Origin: Ricinus communis
Taxonomy: Eukaryota; Streptophyta; Magnoliopsida; Malpighiales; Euphorbiaceae
Length of the DNA stretch: 64,000 bases
Assembly (NCBI RefSeq): GCF_019578655.1
Contig: NC_063260.1
Span: forward strand, 8,682,501-8,746,500
Direction of reading: 5' to 3'
Under the pieces are notes generated by a model, which was given only the letters and a program-made list of their open reading frames with translations, searched no databases and was not told the origin of the DNA. Made by a program: the position numbers and the translations under genes. Positions 1-12,020 of this stretch are shown here, piece after piece (position 1 is the first letter of the stretch; each line of letters begins with the position of its first letter).

Positions 1-1718
1 ATTGTAACTTGTATGAAAAGTTTAATAAACGTTTTTTTTTTTTAAATAGTGACAAAAAATTAATTAAAAATCTTATATTTTTCAACCATGTAAACTAAAA
101 ATAGATATCTAAAAATATATAGATGAGATGATAATGGTCTTTTATAGTTTAATTAATGTCTTGAATTCAAAACTTTAAAAATATAATTATGTTAAAACTC
201 TTGAAATAGTATTTTACCATTTATAAAAGTCGTAGTTGACATAATATATATATATATGTATATATTTTGGATGGTGGAATAAGATTTTCTTTTTAAAAGA
301 ATCAGAATCATACTAAAACATATATGATTTTGCAATAATTAAATTGGATTCAGTTGTTACAAACAATTTATTTCAAACAACCCAAATTAGTGTTTTCATA
401 CTGTTCCAGAAAACGAAAAAAGAAAAAGTGTAAACAAATAGTCTTCTAAGTCACATAGATTTAGAAGTGATATTTTTCTTTTATATATAATAAAACAAGT
501 CTTTCTCAATCCACATTCCAGCATCTAATAATGAGAAATTAAGACAATTAAGCCTGTGTTTGGGTGCATGTCACACCTATCCTTAACAGAGTGTTGAATA
601 GAAGTGACAGGCAGCAATAGATGGTGTGGGTCATGAAGAGAAGAAATGCAAGAAGCAAGTGGTGGAATTAAAATGAAGAGCCAGAGCCATCCCACCCTGT
701 TTCTGCAGGTAAGGTCGCTGTGTTGTGGAGGGCCACATACATTTGTATTTTAATATATATGTGTGTGTGCACAAATTAATGGGTTCCCTTTCTGCTGTTT
801 TTTCATTTAGCAAGCAAGTAAACTGAAAACGTGATTCCAAGTCTCCAACTCAGCCAACGACCCAACAAAATCGACATGAATGATTGTGGAGACCACACCA
901 AATGTGCAAGTTGAGATATTTAATTATTGATTTCTGTTATTCATTCAACAAAATCTAGTTATTGAATGTAAAAACGACTTAGTTTCATAACTATGAAAAC
1001 GACGCAGTATTATCTAAGAAAAAAATGAGTTTGTGTTAACCTAAATCGAGCTATTCCCTTTCTCATTCATTTTCCTTACTAACGGCCGTTTTTTGAACCC
1101 TAATTTATGTGTTTCCCCAAATGTAACTTTTAGCAGCCTTCTATTCCTCCACTAGTAGCCTTCAATTCCTTCTCATCTTCATCTAACTTCTTCAATTACT
1201 TAACATTCTAAACCTAAATTCTAACAGCCTTCAGTTCCTCTATTAGCAGCCTTCGATTCTTTCTCATTTTCGTCTAACTTCTTCAATTCCTTATCATTCT
1301 AATTTATATCTCTTTTTCCATGTCAAGGTGAAAAGATGTTTGTGAAGCTCCAAGAGAGAGAACTATAAGAGAGAAAGTTATTAGTTCCAAACCCTGATCT
1401 TTTCTTTTTATATTCAAACCCTAGACGACTAACCATTGTCCGCCTCACTATTCAGTTGGATGACGAGTAGGAATAGAGCTTTTTTAAGTATATTATGTGG
1501 AAACTAAGTTAACAACAATGTCGGCAAAATCATCAAACTGTAAATGTGAGGACCAATTAAGTACAGAATTGAAAGTACAGGGACTATGTAATATGTAATT
1601 AATGTACATGGGGCTAAATGAAATAAACTCATATAGTACAGGAATCAAAATAGAAGTCTTCCCATGTATACAAAGCCAACGCATCCATTTGCCTCACCTT
1701 TTATCTTTGGTTTTTTTT
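1..1718. other. Gene-less left flank with low-copy repeats
   Basis: No coding region could be supported here. The stretch is AT-rich. At about 1130-1290 a short phrase resembling agcagccttc-attcct recurs several times in a pyrimidine-rich block, giving a degenerate internal repeat. Around 1570-1660 the sequence (gtacagggactatgtaat, then catggggctaaatg) resembles the kind of terminus seen on plant Mutator-like elements, but no matching inverted partner was found upstream. Open frames in this stretch are short and have no recognisable protein signature. Confidence 0.5.
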
Positions 1719-2016
1719 GGCAAAATATTTATTCACACCCCTGAACTTGTATCAATTAATCAGTTTAATACTTTAACTTTCAATTTAATTTAATAAATAT
1801 TTAAATTTTACTTTTCCTAATATCAAAAGTTTTTTAACTTTCAATTTGATGTATTTTCATTCAATAATTCACATGTATTGGTATTTAAATATTACTAAAA
1901 AAATATTAAAATATCACAAAAATAAATAAATTTAAATATCTATTAGATTAAATCAAAAATTAGATACTAAACTGATTAAATAATTAAAATTCAAAGACAT
2001 AAATATGCAATTGACC
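1719..2016. mobile_element. Small inverted-repeat element (MITE-like)
   Basis: The two ends are imperfect inverted repeats of roughly 100 bp. The left end reads ggcaaaatatttattcac and later atcagtttaatact; the reverse complement of the right end reads ggtcaattgcatatttatg and later atcagtttagtatc. The element is about 300 bp and has no coding capacity, as expected for a non-autonomous foldback or MITE. T-rich tracts lie on both sides, so a target-site duplication cannot be read with confidence. The family is not identified. Confidence 0.5.
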
Positions 2017-2904
2017 TTTCTTTTGACTTTATATTATTCTGATATTTCATTTAGTACAATGACAGTGACAGGAGGCGGTCGATTAGTATTTTCAAATATA
2101 AAAATTAGAGAAGTTTTTTTATTTTTGAGTTTTTTTTCATCATGTATGAATAAAACAATTACTTATATGGTAATCTATAGCTCATTGAACCTCTAATTGA
2201 AAAAAAACAATAAATAAATAAATATTATTTATGTCTATTTCTTCATTCATTTCATTTAAAACTTCCTTTTTAATTAACAGCTAACTACTATTATCCGGTA
2301 AATAGAAATATAACTTATGAACAAAAAGCTTTAATCAAACCATGGTAAGATTTAAAGTCCCATTTGTCATGACCTCTTAGAGTAGAGATTATCAATTATT
2401 TATTTTTAAACCTTTTTCTTAAGTTAACTTTGAAAGAAATAGTAAGTCCAGGAGGCTGAGAAGAGCAAAGGCTATAAAAAATTTAAAGCTGCAATCCTTA
2501 AGTATACGTGTCTGAATCTGGATTCATACATTTATTTATCTGCTGAGAAAAGAAAAGAAATGGACCAAATTCTTGCACAGTACTAAATAGCTTATCCTAA
2601 ATCACCCCCAGCACAACATTACTCATAGTAACACAAGCAATGAACCATTGACAGACATGCTAGATTCTAAACCTCAAATAATTTCTCAACAAACATGCCT
2701 TTCTCTTTTATAGAAACTTGGAAATCTCGTTGCCCACCTAGTTCTAGAAAAATCCTGAAATACAACTGAAAGAATATGCATCTTATCTCATGCTACAGTA
2801 ATGGACTTCTGCTTCTTCCATTCTGTTTTATACATCAATTTGAGCATATAAATTTCTATATCATATCTGAAAATCACTTTGACAATGATGCATAAAGGTG
2901 AAAC

Positions 2905-5900
2905 TTACAATTTAATTTCGGAAAAATAAGTTGATGAGACAGCCAAGCCTTCTACATCATAAGTTCTAACTAGTCTTTGTCTCTTGCCAGGAGACTCAAG
3001 CCAGCAGAATTCCAAATGAAATGACTTGGATTCTGCAACACTTTTCGCAATATCTGATGGGCATCCCATGTACATGCCTCCTGGTAATAAAGTAATTTGA
3101 TATCCTCCTTCAAATGTTACCAAGTCATCTGCCATGGTACCCGTCCAGTGCACATTAATTGTAACATCACCTCCACCAGACGTGGAAGTAATATCCTGGC
3201 AATTTTTGTTCATATGAGAAGGATTAAGATTCTGGTCCTAAATGAACTTACTGTAAATAACATCAAAAGCATGTAAAACAATCAAATGATTCATATAATT
3301 CGCATTGTATATGCATGGTGAATACAATTTTATAAGCATCAGGTATAGTATTCATCACCCCTAGCACAAACAGCTGCAAAAGTTAAAAAGCATTGTACAT
3401 GTATACATGCAGGTATCATCCAAGCAGAGATCATAACCTCCCGTGAGAAGAAGCAAAAGAAAAAATTGAGAAAAATAAAGATTGAGACTAGAAAGCAGTA
3501 TAAGAAGGTTGCAGAATTTAGAATCAGAAGGTCATGTTTGGCTCACTTGGGATTGGGAATTCTTGGAACATAGCTTTGTTTTCTTGTTCGGTACACAAGG
3601 AATGCAAACTTTTTAGGCCATTTTTATATCCAGATAACTTTAACACAAGAGGGAAGGAAATCTATTTTTTTGTATACTTTACAAGTTTATCATTAGGTTC
3701 TATTTAGTTATGCCATAAATTAAATTGCAACAGGAGACATCCAGTTCCAAGACAAAGCATTGCACTAATTTATTTGTACGCAAGACTTTTGCTGAGGTAC
3801 GGCATTAATATATTTACTATGCACATACCACAAGATATTGTTCAGTTATACCAAACATTAAATTGCAATTAAATTCTTGACATCCAGATATCCATTCCAA
3901 GACAGATCAAGCATGCCCTAAATGTTGCACCATTGTATTTTGTATGCCAGATTCTTGCTAAGGGACCAATGGCATCAATACTGTTACTATGCACATATGC
4001 TCTCAAACTCATTCACTAGTTTCATTCTTTCCTTTCTCTCCCGATTCCAAGAAGGCAATTGGAGTAATAGATACCTGGATCAGATGACCCTTATCATCCA
4101 TTTCGAGCAAAGCTACTGTATCAGCTTCAGTCATTGTTGATCCATAAACACCACTGCGTTTGGTTATAGAATGGCCTTTCCACTTACCAAGAAATGGCAG
4201 GATCCTCGTTGCACTATCCTGCATCAATAAAAGAAACCTTGTCACATACACTTAAGAGATTTTTAATGTTCAAAAGATTCAGAAATTCAGTGATTGACTA
4301 TCAAAAGTTTCCCTTATCAGTAAACCAGTTACAAGTTACAACTGCACTTACAATGTTACTGTCAAGTGAAGGATGAGAAAGGATCCTATCACCTCTATCC
4401 TCAAGAAAAACAAGAAGCATTTCTAAAACACCTCTTGGGTCCATGATATGAAATGCTCTTGCTCGTCTATCCTTCTCTTGCGAATATAGGCAATTCTCGC
4501 ATACAATAGAAGGACGCCGAGAAGGAAGCTTAAGATTTCTACAGGGTAAAGAGAAAAGAGTAAGCAATTAAGCAATTGCATGGAAAATAAAGCTTTTTAT
4601 GTACATTTGTAAACTCGCATCAGAATATAACGAGTATTCAATTTGTATTATTCTGCACGCTATTTGCAAAAAACAAAGTTACGGAGTTCATAAATAACTT
4701 GTAGAACCTTGTTATACAATATTCTTTAACGAATGCTGAGTGAAAATAATTACTTATCCACCAAAATCTGTGAAGCAAAAAATTGGCAGACAGGACAGAA
4801 TTATTTTAGAAGAACTAATTGGGAAAAAAGCGTGGCCTTTGATTAAATTCTTCCAAGAATGAGAAAAATTGCTTAAATGAGAGACAACTTGCCTGCTAGA
4901 TTATTCACATGGGTGCTAGGTTGGACCAATCTGGATATGTATACACAAAAGGAAAAAGCTAAATATGATGCTAGGATCATCAGGGCAGCGATGGCAGAAC
5001 CTAATGAAATTATATCATTTTGGTTTTATCTTCAAGCTCAAAACTCATCTCCTTGGATCCAATGTGAGTAGACCAGGGTACAGTACCTAGTCATGACAGG
5101 CTGCCTGGCCTTTGTAACATCTCTGCAGGTTAACTGCATATTTCCAAAGATTCATGCCAGCTTATGCTTAGCCTAAAGTCAACTAAAAGAACTCCACAAT
5201 GCACAGTACCGAAATTTCTAATTTATTCCCACACTGTTTTAGAAAGTGCAGGTTTAGTTGTGCTAGTATTGGAAAACTACATTCGTTTGCTCCTACACAA
5301 TAATATATCCTTTTGAAGATAGAAACACTCACCTGGGTGATTCTTCTCCAGTATCATCTTCCCCAAGAACTCCTTGCCTTAGTACAGTTTCAAGCATGCC
5401 AGCAGTCTGGTACCTTAGAGCAAAAGCCCTCTCATTGGGAAAAAAACCAATCTGCAGACTAATCATTATGGATATTCAATAGAATACATGGATAAGAAAA
5501 GGGTAAAAAGATGGTTCCTTTACACGAGAAAACTGTTAATAATTTCAAGCGTTGGGCAAATTCACCTGTTGATATTTATCGACAGTGAACATATTGGTTT
5601 CCTTAATCTTGTATTCTGCCCATTGTGGCTCTTCATCATATAATGGTGGTTGTTCTATATACAGGCTACGAATTGCGACATACAAGCCACAAAAATTTCA
5701 AATTTAAGGAACAAAAAAAAAAATTGTAATTTTAAAGACTGTCAAATTCAATCCTTTCATAATCAAACAAAAACTGCACCAACCATACATACGTTTGAAT
5801 GAGACTCATGAGTTCATCTTCTCCGTAAGTAGTAACAGACAGCTTTGTATTCACTTTTTGCATCAATTTTCCACGCAGATCAAATTGCTGCAAAATCAAA

Positions 5901-6203
5901 TAAAAACAATTCCATTCAGTAACAGAAAACAAGTAATTGGGTAAAATAAGTCTAAAGCAAAGAAACGGAAATGTATACATGGAAAGAGCCAGTCCATCTG
6001 CCTTCATTGAGTTGAAAAAAGCGGTGAAGATTATCAATGGAGATGCTTGGTTTTGAATCGTCTTGTTGCTGTTGGATACCACTCGTAGAGAAAGAGTTGG
6101 TGGATCGGGTTTTCAGGATCCGAGAAGTGGATGTCTGGGTCAAGAATTTGGGTCGAGTAAAGCATTGTGTATTTAATCGTGGAGGGAATACGACGGAAGC
6201 CAT
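2905..6203 (-). CDS. BFA1: DUF3598 plastid protein, probable BFA1 (ATP synthase assembly factor)
   Basis: Seven exons join in frame to 386 residues: 6203-5979, 5887-5793, 5665-5566, 5451-5333, 4538-4352, 4218-4075 and 3195-2905, all with GT..AG introns. The N-terminus (MASVVFPPRLNTQCFTRPKF) is rich in Ser, Thr and Arg and acid-poor like a plastid transit peptide. A DUF3598-type region starts with LNEGRWTGSFHQFDLRGKL near residue 65, and a C-terminal beta-rich half contains LPFLGKWKGHS and LLPGGMYMGCPSDI. In Arabidopsis the DUF3598 protein At3g29185 is BFA1, a stromal factor that binds CF1 beta and gamma subunits during chloroplast ATP synthase assembly. That role is inferred from family and from gene order (CM1, PPR and UPF0301 genes follow, as I recall for Arabidopsis). 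No frame lesion was seen. DUF3598 membership is firm; orthology is likely but not tested. Confidence 0.85.
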
Positions 6204-8506
6204 GGAGGGAGATTGAATGTTACTCAGTGTTCTTTTCTTATCTATACATAACTGATTTTCTTTTTCAATTATTATTATTTAGGATATTATTAGTAGTATT
6301 AGCCTTTTTTTTTTAAATACGTGGTGGATTTTTATTTTCCTATCCACATAGAAGAAAAGAAAAGAAAAGAAAAAGTAAATATCATATATTGAAGTTCTGG
6401 ACATAATGAAAAATGAATTAATAAAATTGAATTTTAAAATAACAGTTTCAATTAGTTATTGAACAAGTTTTTCTATTAATTTTCTCATTAAGGTGGATGA
6501 TAAATTAGTTAGAAAAATACAATAAAATTAGTATTTTAGAATAAACTTTATTCTTTGAAATGCCAAGTCTTTCAAATCATAAATAATTATCATTTCATTT
6601 CATTTTATTTTGCATATTCAACTTACTTTATAATTCCAACAGTAGATTGAACCGTATTTGATTAAAGTGTTGTTATCAGTATTGCTAGGAACTATTATTG
6701 ACAACTAGTAGTGCTCAATGTATATTTAAGATATTTTTAATAATTTATTAGTATTATTTTATATATTTAATATTGTAAAATATATATTTTTATTTCACTT
6801 TAGTTTTATTGTCTAATTTTAGATAATAATAACAATAGAGAGAGAATATGAACTAAATATTCATAAATGAACTTTAATTGGATTACGAATGCTTGAAATA
6901 AAAGCATGTGGAGTACTAATTTTATAGACCTGGTCAAAAACACAAAGCCCACGAAAATAATTATTTTTAAATTATTTATTTCATTTAGGATAGTTAAGAG
7001 AATAACTACAAAAGTATTGTGCTTGAAAAAGGACTTTGGAAAAAAAAAATTTACAAGTGATAGAGAACAGCTAAACAAGAAAAGACATGTCTATTATTCT
7101 CTCTGCAAATTCTTTACAGTTCATTTTCTACAAACGCTTAGTTAATTCTTTTATAATTGTTTTAAAGATCAAAGAGAGTGATTGCTAAATATAAATTAGA
7201 TTAAATATTATTTTATCATATAGTTTATATTATTCTATCTATTTATTTATTTATTTTCTGGTTAATCTAATTTCTTTTATAAATTTTAAATTATTTTTAA
7301 AACATTGGCTTAAAGTGTTTAGATTTATTTTTAGTGTTCTTGTATGATAGTTGGTTTCAAGACGTGGAGAGTGAGGATTAATCTATCTTCATACCTTGAG
7401 AAATTTTTAAATTTTGAGGGAGCTTTAATTTTTAATTTTTTATTTATTATATCTTTCTATTTAATTACAATGACTGTTGTGTTAAATATGTTAGATTAAT
7501 TTCCACAAGTGTTTTAATTTAGCTTTTTACTTGTGTATGAATCTCATTTATTATGAGTCTAAAGAATGATTTCCTTACCTTCAGAACTTTATTAATTAGA
7601 TCTATTATTATTAGTTGACCATCATATGAATTTAATAATAATATTTATTATGAAAATTCTTAGGTTAAAAATATTAAAAACACTATTTTTATTTTAATTT
7701 ATATTTGTATAAGAAATCTTGGTTGCATCATTAGCTTGAGTGACTTAGGAAAAAGTACATCACCTTCTCATTCATTAGATTTAGACTTAAGGGAAAATAT
7801 GATAATTACTGAGTATAAGCTAGACTAAATACTATTTTATTATATAGTTTATATTAATCTATCCATTTGCATATTTATTTTTTGATTAATTCAATTTCTT
7901 TTATACATTTTTAAATTATTTTTAGATTTATTTTTAGTATTCTTGTGTTGGTATTTATAATATATGTTCTACAGTTTCTTGTGAGATCGATCTCGTAGTG
8001 AACTTGCTCGTACTATCATTCGGTTCGTAAACTTACGAGTACTAAATTTTAGACATCAATAACTAGTTAATAATTGTATTTGATAAATTTATCTATAGTT
8101 GTTCGTCTTTATATATTTAATGATTAATATAGATATCAAATTTAATTGTTCTCTTTTTTTTAAAGTATTATATGTGTTATTTTTGCAAAAAAGTTTTATT
8201 AAAGAAAGAATAGAAGATATTTTATTTCAATATATAATTACTGTTTTTAAGAGATATAAGAAGTATCTTAAATTATTATTTATTTATAAAAGATTTAAAT
8301 TAAATTATTATAAATTAAAATTAGAAAAATAATAAATAAAATTAATTCAGTCACATTAACGCTTCCATTTCATATAAAACTTTCACACTGAAAACAAGAT
8401 CTGTCAAGAAAAAGGCAAAGTTAAAGGAAAAGAAAAAGAGAAAAAAGAACAAGAAAAAGAAAAAGAAAAAGAAAATCCTTGAACCTCTATGTCGAATGGA
8501 AATGGA
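6204..8506. other. AT-rich spacer with decayed repeats
   Basis: No gene is supported. Two diverged direct copies of about 140 bp lie at roughly 7199-7350 and 7824-7955; both contain atatagtttatatta, then a run like aatttcttttata and tagatttatttttagt. Downstream of the second copy, 7970-8070 (gagatcgatctcgtagtgaa, then ttacgagtactaaatttta) resembles the region just inside the left LTR of plant Gypsy-type elements, so this may be a relic of an LTR element; that is a weak inference. A purine-rich (GAAAAA)n tract occupies 8410-8476, directly downstream of the next gene. Confidence 0.4.
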
Positions 8507-10477
8507 CTATGGTTTGAGGAAGACAACCCAAGCTAAAGCCACATAAAACGAAACGGGCAGAATCATCGTATATGTGCAAGTACTTGAAGAAGGAGAATCA
8601 CTTTTGGCAGGTGGTGCAGGGGCCGGAGTGGGTGCAAGTTCTTCAACGGAGATGGCTAATTTCATTCCATTCCAGCAGTATCCGCCGCTGCTCAGGAAGT
8701 AATATGGCCTAGCCTCTTTCAGTTGATAAACATCCCTGCCACCCCTGGTTACATTGAATATGAAGCCTTGGTCATTGCAGTCCTCATAACTTGTCTGGTT
8801 TACTTCCAGGACATTGAAGTAGTGCTTGTCAAACACAAAATCTTTGGACAGTAGCATAAGATTTAGCAACAAAATGTTAGTTTCATATATGTGGGAGTTT
8901 TAATGTTTAGGTAGAAATTTAATAATTTTAGTATGAAAACCTGCTGCAGACAGTATCATATTAATCTTAAGAGCTAGCTAGCTAGCTTCATCACTAATTA
9001 CATGTAAATATGTAGCAGATCAGATGATATTACAAGTTAATTTTTCAGTCATTCATGCTAAAGCTTGATATATAACATTAACCCACTGGTCCAAAAAATA
9101 GAAGCACGTTAATAACAATATGGACGGATTCATAATTCTCCTAAATAAAGTAAAATCATTATCTGGCCAGTCTGCATTTGGATACCCTAATGCAGCCTTT
9201 CTGAAAAGAGTTGCCAAGAGTGAGAGACCATAACCAATTTAATCAACTGGTAGTATGTTGAATCTGAAATTTCTCAATTAGAAGAAAAATGGTTTTGAAC
9301 TGTTAATCTGAATGAACATAATTATTGATACATGAAGCTAATATGGGGGTCCGAAGAATTACTACACTCTACCCGGTCTCCAAAGCTGTCCTAGTGTCTG
9401 GAGTGATGAATTTTCTTGTTTCTTTGGCTTGGTGGATTCCCTCATTTTCTGGTTCAATAGGCGACCCGCACTCGGTTTATATAGTGAGTCTTCAATGCAG
9501 GCTGCCCGGGTTCATAAAAGATTTTCATCTGTTGTGTTTTTCTGATGGCGTACCCCAGTAGTGTAGCTATTAGTCGATTCAACTCGTCTATTATAATCGG
9601 AACTAGATGACTACGAATTCCTCCCTTAGTGCTTGTTGATAGCTGAATTCTCCTAATAGTAGATCGGCTATCTTCTCAATAATGTTTAAAAATAGTGTAA
9701 TGATTCTGTCCATCAAGTCAGCTAGCGCCTCTTACAACATCGTTTTTAGAATAGCACCAAATCGAAACTAAAAATTCACTATGTCTTCGAACCCCACTGC
9801 ATAGGTCAGGTCAGTACAGCCAAAGTAACGGCAATGACTATCAATCTACTCTTCTATTCTATCAAATACAAAAATTCCAGGGCTCAAAGGAAGTCATTCC
9901 ACATGGATCCCCCTATTCTATCCATGATCCTGTTGTTATAGTTATACCCTATTCTATCTATTTTTGAATCTCCTTGCATTTGAGAAGAAAAGGCTGTTTG
10001 GGAGATTAAGTGCCTAGCCCTCGCCTTAGATGGAGCAAAGCAGAGTTAATTAGGCAATGAACAAGCATCTAATTTACAGCATAGGAGGTCAGGAATTCCA
10101 ACTGGGTCGGCCTCTATTCTTCTTAATTTTTCTCTTAAACGATAAAAAGAAGGATCTAAACCCAAAAACAACAAAGAAACAATACACATTTTTTAGATTT
10201 ATGAGTGTTCCTCACAAATCTCAAAGGACTTCCAATATGTAAAAAGAAAAAGAAAAACACCATATGTGCATATATATAGAGAGAGAGGGGTATATGTATA
10301 CTTACATAGCCAATCACCAACATAGAAATGATTATGCCGCTGATTCAACCATTCAGTATAGTTATAATCAGGAATCCATCCTCTCTCTCCAATCTTAAGA
10401 AGCCTACTTTCTGCACATTTAATCATCACCGCCATTGCTGCCATAATCATACCCGCAATTCTTCTCTTCCTCTCCAT
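8507..10477 (-). CDS. Early nodulin-like phytocyanin, copper ligands lost
   Basis: Two exons (10477-10306 and 8841-8507) join to 168 residues. The protein starts with a basic/hydrophobic signal peptide ending near CAES (residues 1-24). A single phytocyanin domain follows (GERGWIPDYNYTEWLNQRHN, then FNVLEVNQTSYEDC and GGYCWNGMKLAISV), then a Pro/Ala/Ser linker and a hydrophobic tail suited to a GPI anchor. The positions that hold the blue-copper ligands in plastocyanin-like phytocyanins (His before NVLEV, Cys, His, Met) are Phe, Ser, Tyr and Met here, so type-1 copper binding is unlikely, as in early nodulin-like proteins. Such proteins sit at the outer face of the plasma membrane or wall; the exact role is unknown. 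The phase-1 intron after GDWL is shared with the gene at 16366-18101, so the two are tandem paralogues. The intron is 1.46 kb and holds an organelle-like insert. Confidence 0.88.
9335..10045. other. Possible organelle-derived (mitochondrial-like) insert in intron
   Basis: This part of the phytocyanin intron stands out from its AT-rich surroundings. It is visibly richer in G and C, lacks long A/T runs, and has the texture of plant mitochondrial intergenic DNA (for example gggggtccgaagaattac, ctacccggtctccaaagc, gcccgggttcataaaag). No complete mitochondrial gene is recognised, and the open frame at 9325-9561 has no known signature. A nuclear insertion of mitochondrial DNA (NUMT) is the best guess; an unknown repeat is the alternative. 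The boundaries are approximate. Confidence 0.35.
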
Positions 10478-10528
10478 TTCTCTGTGTCTGTATAATTTCT
10501 TTCTTTCGATCTCAAGAACTAGCTACGC

Positions 10529-10542
10529 CTTATATATATGTG
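10529..10542 (-). promoter_or_regulatory. Candidate TATA box of the 168-residue phytocyanin gene
   Basis: Read on the minus strand, cacatatatataag lies about 55 bp upstream of the ATG at 10477. This would give a very short 5' leader. No transcript evidence is available. Confidence 0.4.
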
Positions 10543-10559
10543 ATGAAGATGACAGGGAG

Positions 10560-12011
10560 TGTAAGTTTATTTAGTTCTGCATGGTCATACGTGCTTTAAT
10601 AGTCAAAAAATGAAGTTTTGGTAAATTGAGTTGGCATGTCAGATGCACTTTGGCAGTAACATCTTATGTTACCTAGTATTTCTTTTGACCTATATCTCGA
10701 TCTACGTGTAAAGCATCATAGTCTCATGTTACCGATGTCAAAATATTATTTCAAAAATTTTAATACAATTTTATATTTTAGACTCGAGCTTTAAATTTTT
10801 GTCATTTTACCTATACATTCTTACATTAAAATATAAATATTAGATAAACTTTTTTTATTATGCAGTTCGTTTCGTAGATAAATTTAATAAATATAAAATA
10901 TATTAATTAATTATAAATAATTTTTTATTTCATATAATTTGGTAGATAAATTTATCTAAAAACTTATACAGATGAGGTAAAGGTGGGATTTTACTCGTGA
11001 GGTAAGGATATGCTTAATTTAATTATAAAACATGTGGCAAAATAGTATTGGTTTTTGTGTGCCCAACGGTTAGGGAATCGTTCAAAGCAGTTACGCAAAT
11101 CGAATTATGGTCTGCTATATCATGCCAGTTATTCAGCTGATAAATTTCGTAACCAATAAATTGGAGGATTCTTTTCATAGACTAACATAAGTTCAATCTT
11201 AGTAAATTATTTTGATGAGACTTTTATCAAAATAAATTGGCTATATTATATACATTTAATATATCTCAATTAAATATTTTCTGTCTAAAATCCTAGCCAA
11301 TTGTAGACTTTATTTTTTTGTCGTACACTGTTTTTTTTTTTTTGCCGTAAAAAAATAACCAATTTCAACTATTCCCGAGATATTTCTTTTAGTAAGTTTT
11401 TTTTTCGGTAATTAACTCATGTTTTCATCTTATTTATATAATAGCTAAATCTCTTATATTTCTTTAACAATAAATTTGAAAAAATAAATGACAAATTAAA
11501 AATGTATTTAAGATGACTCTATAACAATTAAAGTTTCAACACTCGGGGATGAATCAGAACCTTTTAATAATAAAAATAAATTTATTTAGTTAAAAATTCA
11601 TTTAAGATCTTATATTAAATTTATTTATTTTAATTGTTTATTAATCTTATTGATGAAATTTTATGAGTCTTTTGTTTTGTCTTCCATTATCAAAATTTGT
11701 TTTTTTTATGACATTTTATTTATTTTTCTTTATAGAATTTATTTGTGTTATGTTATGGGAATTTTATCTTTTGTTCTAGAGTTTGTTTATTCTCTTTACT
11801 ATTTTCTATATTAATATATCAATTTTGCTTTCCTTTGCTCGGGTTGCTTAAGAATAAAGGAGTCTGGTGATACTAACCACAACGCTGTAGCTGCCAAGAT
11901 GCCATGAACGATGTTGGGGAGCTTGTGATTTCCTTCAAATTTGTACTGCCTTGCGTTGTCATTGTCATGTCATTGTCGGCAATGGATTTGTTGATCTTTC
12001 TTCACCTTTTA
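10560..12011. other. AT-rich spacer upstream of phytocyanin gene
   Basis: This is promoter-proximal and intergenic DNA with long A/T tracts and no supported gene. The last bases before 12012 are the left flank of a Mutator-like insertion. Nothing else was recognised. Confidence 0.5.
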
Positions 12012-12020
12012 GCCATGCTC

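Noticed and set aside
590..640. A possible miR156-type precursor around the tgacaggcagcaatag region
   Set aside because: The match to the mature miRNA is poor and no matching arm forming a stem was found nearby.
4877..5071. Plus-strand 64-codon frame with a transmembrane-like or enzyme-like look
   Set aside because: It lies within an intron of the BFA1-like gene, opposite strand, without recognisable homology.
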